Assembly: GCA_965658595.1 (NCBI GenBank)
Contig: CBFHSW010000056.1
Coordinates: 1 to 9,010, forward strand
DNA length: 9,010 nucleotides
Origin: UBA1858 sp965658595
GTDB lineage: Bacteria; Pseudomonadota; Gammaproteobacteria; UBA4575
Direction of reading: 5' to 3'
Shown here: in pieces, positions 6,384 through 9,010 of the stretch
How positions within the stretch are numbered: the stretch's first letter is position 1
Layout of the letters: every line of letters starts with the position of its first letter
Notes under the pieces: generated by a model
What the model saw: the letters and a program-made list of their open reading frames with translations, nothing else
Database searches by the model: none
Told to the model about the DNA's origin: nothing
Program-made: the position numbers and the translations under genes

Positions 6384-7028
6384 TTATGTGCTACTGAGGA
6401 TGGAATCTATTCTAGCGAATATTGCCTCAAATTGTTCAACCGTTAAACGCCGTGTTTGGGTGTTGTATCGACTGCAATGATACGAATCAACTAATAATAG
6501 ATGTTCATCAAGTTGATGTTCTGCAGCATGTGCAAAAGGAAAGTCTTTAAGGCGTATACCACGTGCTCTCAATATGGACTCATGCGAAATACGTCCTAAC
6601 GCCAGTAATACATGAGGGCCTTGCAAAGCTTGCAACTCCTCTTGTAGATAGAGATTACAGTTTTTAACCTCGGCGCCGGTCGGTTTGTTCTGGGGAGGTA
6701 CACATTTTACGGCATTAGTAATACGCGCATTGATAAGTTTCAAACCGTCATCTACTGATGAAGATTCTGGCGAACTGGAAAAACCAAACTTATGCAACGT
6801 TTGATAGAGGATTAAACCTGCATGATCTCCGGTAAATGGTCGTGCGGTAGCATTCGCTCCATGTAGACCAGGTGCTAAACCGACGATCAATAATTGCGCA
6901 TCAAGATCTCCAAAGGCAGGGACAGGTTTACAATAGTAGCTGGGATATTGTTGTTTGGATTCTAATAGGTATTCTGCAAGACGTGTGCAACGCTTACAAT
7001 CAATGCTAAAAGTGCTTTTAGCCCCCAT
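6384..7028 (-). CDS. Uracil-DNA glycosylase, family 5 (UDGb type), Fe-S
   Basis: This 214-residue enzyme should excise uracil, and probably other deaminated bases, from DNA to start base-excision repair. Motif 1 is VGLAPGLHGANATARPFTGD (49-68), the family 5 form in which the usual polar residue after G is Leu. Motif 2 is HCSRYNTQTRRLT (184-196), characteristic of UDGb. Four cysteines, C11 and C14 (CKRC), C109 and C124, fit the [4Fe-4S] ligand layout known for family 4 and 5 enzymes. A62 stands where I recall Gly in the motif-1 consensus (NATGRPF). The ATG at 7028 lies 6 nt after the fabH stop, and no strong ribosome site is visible. UDGb enzymes were first described in thermophiles and act on uracil, hypoxanthine and related lesions. 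The exact substrate range here is inferred; a family 4 enzyme is the less likely alternative. Confidence 0.88.
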   Translation of the reverse strand: MGAKSTFSIDCKRCTRLAEYLLESKQQYPSYYCKPVPAFGDLDAQLLIVGLAPGLHGANATARPFTGDHAGLILYQTLHKFGFSSSPESSSVDDGLKLINARITNAVKCVPPQNKPTGAEVKNCNLYLQEELQALQGPHVLLALGRISHESILRARGIRLKDFPFAHAAEHQLDEHLLLVDSYHCSRYNTQTRRLTVEQFEAIFARIDSILSST

Positions 7029-7034
7029 CTTAGA

Positions 7035-8003
7035 TTAAAACTTGAGTAAGGCTGAGCCCCAAGTGAAACCGCCACCGAAAGCTTCTAGGATCACAGATTC
7101 TCCACGTTTAATGCGCCCATCTCGAACTGCTGTATCTAACGCTAATGGAACTGAGGCCGCAGAAGTATTGCCATGTTGATCAACGGTTACGACAACGCGA
7201 TCAATAGGTAGTTTAAGTTTCTTAGCGGTTGCTAGAATTATTCGCGTATTAGCTTGATGTGGTACTAACCAATCAATTTGTGATTTTTCATAGTTATTAG
7301 CCGCTAATGTTTCATCTGCAATGCGTCCGAGTGTATTTACAGCCATCTTGAAGACTTCATTACCTTTCATGTAGATGTAAGCTTCGCCTTTCTTGAGAAG
7401 CTCATACCCCTCTGAGATACCACGTGGCACATGTAAAAGATGTTCGTAGCTGCCATCCGCATGCAAATGAGTAGAGAGAATGCCAGGCTCTTCACTGGCC
7501 TCTAAAACCACAGCACCAGCACCATCTGCAAATAACACGCATGTGCTTCGATCGGTCCAGTCAACAATTCTTGAGAGTGTTTCTGCACCTATGACCAGTG
7601 CTGTTTTTGCCGCACCGGCTTTTATAAAGTTATCCGCTATAGAGAGCGCGTAAACAAAACCTGTGCATACCGCTTGAACATCAAAAGCTGGACAGCCATG
7701 GATGTCTAAACGTTTTTGAATTAAACATGCGGTACTTGGAAATACTTTATCCGGTGTAGTTGTCGCAACTATGATTAGATCGATATCTTCAGGACTTTTA
7801 TCTGCCATTTGCATGGCACGACGAGCTGCAATCACGCCGAGATCAGCAGTGGTTTCGCCTTCTGCTGCAATATGTCTTTTCTTAATGCCGGTGCGCTCCT
7901 GAATCCATTGATCAGTCGTTTCCACCATCGACTCTAAATCTTGATTGGTGAGTACTTTTTCAGGTAAGTAACTGCCAGTTCCTTGGATACGCGAATAAGT
8001 CAT
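7035..8003 (-). CDS. fabH: Beta-ketoacyl-ACP synthase III
   Basis: FabH condenses acetyl-CoA (or another short acyl-CoA) with malonyl-ACP to begin each fatty-acid chain in the cytoplasmic type II system. The 322-residue length is typical (E. coli 317). The thiolase-fold Cys-His-Asn triad is complete: C113 in QAVCTGFVYALS, H249 in VPHQANTRI and N279 in GNTSAASVPLAL, close to E. coli C112/H244/N274. The N-terminus (GTGSYLPEKVLTNQDL, then WIQERTGIKKRHIA) and the C-terminal EAFGGGFTWGSALLKF are canonical. The start codon is 2 nt after the plsX stop, and the leader lies within plsX without a strong ribosome site, so coupled translation is likely. plsX-fabH is a common pair. Here, however, the next gene is a uracil glycosylase instead of fabD. 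Primer preference (acetyl or branched) cannot be read from the sequence. Confidence 0.97.
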   Translation of the reverse strand: MTYSRIQGTGSYLPEKVLTNQDLESMVETTDQWIQERTGIKKRHIAAEGETTADLGVIAARRAMQMADKSPEDIDLIIVATTTPDKVFPSTACLIQKRLDIHGCPAFDVQAVCTGFVYALSIADNFIKAGAAKTALVIGAETLSRIVDWTDRSTCVLFADGAGAVVLEASEEPGILSTHLHADGSYEHLLHVPRGISEGYELLKKGEAYIYMKGNEVFKMAVNTLGRIADETLAANNYEKSQIDWLVPHQANTRIILATAKKLKLPIDRVVVTVDQHGNTSAASVPLALDTAVRDGRIKRGESVILEAFGGGFTWGSALLKF

Positions 8004-8005
8004 AG

Positions 8006-9010
8006 TTATGTCAAAAAGTGCTCTAGCTGTTTATCGATAAGTTCAGGGACGTCTTTTTCAGACTCAATAATAGCCATCTTGATCGCATTCTCAAATGAAT
8101 ATGTATCTGCGCCTCCATGACTCTTTATCACTATACCCTTTAAACCTAATAAAGAGGCACCATTATAGTGTCGTGGATCAATGGTTTCTTTTAAGTCTCT
8201 AAGAACAGGCCGCGCCAATAAAGCAACCATTTTAGTATAAAGGTTTTTAGTGAATGATTGTTTGGCAAGATGTGATATCAAACGAGCGACACCTTCACTT
8301 GTTTTAAGTGAGACGTTACCCACAAATCCATCACAGACCACTACATCTACATCACCGTAAAAGATGTCATCGCCTTCTACATAACCAATATAGTTGAGTC
8401 CACTGCTATCGAGTAATTTATTAGCCTCTTTGACTTGATCATTACCTTTAATAGCTTCTTGACCTACGTTTAATAAACCGACCTTCGGCTTGGGCATGTC
8501 ATCGACTGCACTGGCAAGGACTGATCCCATTACTGCGAATTGGAAAAGGTTTTCAGCTTTACAATCGACATTTGCACCAAGGTCTAACATATGGGTATGA
8601 CCTTTTATAGCAGGTAAAATAGTGTTAATTGCAGGACGATCAATACCCGCAAGCGTATGTAGAACATATCTTGCAGTCGCCATCAAAGCCCCCGTATTAC
8701 CTGCACTTACGCAGGCATTTGCTTGCTTATCTCTGACCATATTAATGGCAACACGCATTGAAGAGTTTTTCTTATTACGAAGTACCTGAGCCGGTGGCTC
8801 ATTCATGCCAACAACTTCTGAAGTATGTTGAATAGTATAGCGACCAGCATCAATGCCGTTTTGGCTATCTAGTTGAGAACGAATTATAGATTCATCACCC
8901 ACTAAAATGAGTTGAAGCTCTGAGTATTTTTTGAGAGCACTTACCGCTGCGGGCACTACGACTTTCGGGCCGAAGTCACCGCCCATACAATCAAGAGCTA
9001 TAGTGGTATT
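8006..9010 (-). CDS. plsX: Phosphate acyltransferase PlsX (partial, N-terminus off right edge)
   Basis: PlsX converts acyl-ACP and phosphate to acyl-phosphate, the donor used by PlsY to acylate glycerol 3-phosphate, linking fatty-acid to phospholipid synthesis at the membrane surface. The window holds 334 codons without the natural start. The ATG at 8986 (MGGDFGP) is internal: the frame stays open for eight more codons to the edge (NTTIALDC), and PlsX proteins carry IALDxMGGDxGP a few residues after their start. Only a handful of residues are missing. Diagnostic segments are GDFGPKVVVPAA, ASVSAGNTGALMA-like CVSAGNTGALMATA, RPAINTILPA, DLGANVDCK, VLNVGQEAIKGND-like LLNVGQEAIKGND, and VVCDGFVGNVSLKTSEG. 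In relatives rpmF commonly precedes it, and the operon promoter must lie upstream, outside the window. Confidence 0.96.
   Translation of the reverse strand, partial: NTTIALDCMGGDFGPKVVVPAAVSALKKYSELQLILVGDESIIRSQLDSQNGIDAGRYTIQHTSEVVGMNEPPAQVLRNKKNSSMRVAINMVRDKQANACVSAGNTGALMATARYVLHTLAGIDRPAINTILPAIKGHTHMLDLGANVDCKAENLFQFAVMGSVLASAVDDMPKPKVGLLNVGQEAIKGNDQVKEANKLLDSSGLNYIGYVEGDDIFYGDVDVVVCDGFVGNVSLKTSEGVARLISHLAKQSFTKNLYTKMVALLARPVLRDLKETIDPRHYNGASLLGLKGIVIKSHGGADTYSFENAIKMAIIESEKDVPELIDKQLEHFLT

Noticed and set aside
8984..8986. ATG at MGGDFGP as the start of plsX
   Set aside because: The frame stays open to the window edge and encodes IALDC directly before MGGD, matching the conserved PlsX N-terminus, so this Met is internal.
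1..9010. Mobile elements, CRISPR arrays, toxin-antitoxin pairs or defence genes
   Set aside because: I saw no transposase or integrase motifs, no regularly spaced repeats and no defence-related domains. Apart from the adhesin-like gene and one doubtful frame, every frame kept is a known housekeeping or transport family.

Overview
The window reads as ordinary chromosomal DNA from a fairly AT-rich gammaproteobacterium. The evidence is the close resemblance of UvrC, PgsA, FabH, PlsX and the RoxA/YcfD-type oxygenase to their E. coli counterparts, and the tight uvrC-pgsA pair typical of that class. I cannot name a genus. I see no insertion sequence, phage gene, CRISPR array, tRNA or rRNA.

Layout from left to right. 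(1) Positions 1-360, minus strand: the N-terminal 120 codons of a secreted protein resembling surface-adhesin protein E, cut by the left edge. (2) Positions 361-647: a short intergenic region with an imperfect direct repeat in front of the adhesin-like gene. (3) Positions 648-1817, plus strand: a cupin-type Fe(II)/2-oxoglutarate oxygenase of the ribosomal protein uL16 arginine hydroxylase family. It converges on (4) a SulP-family anion transporter (1890-3455, minus); a terminator-like hairpin lies between them. (5) Positions 3456-4005: about 550 bp of AT-rich DNA with a recognisable -10 box for the transporter gene, a weak terminator-like stem behind pgsA, and a doubtful 93-codon plus-strand frame. 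(6) Positions 4006-9010, minus strand: a compact run transcribed right to left, plsX (cut by the right edge) - fabH - family 5 uracil-DNA glycosylase - uvrC - pgsA, with gaps of only 2 to 6 nt. This run is almost certainly co-transcribed and translationally coupled, with its promoter outside the window.

Functionally, the run starts with acyl-phosphate formation for phospholipid synthesis (PlsX) and initiation of fatty-acid synthesis (FabH). It then moves to two DNA-repair enzymes, both with the cysteine patterns of [4Fe-4S] proteins (uracil glycosylase and UvrC), and ends with phosphatidylglycerophosphate synthase. It therefore joins two clusters that are separate in E. coli: fabH is not followed by fabD here, and uvrC is preceded by a uracil glycosylase rather than by uvrY. 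That junction is the most notable thing in the window. No strong candidate for an undescribed system was found.
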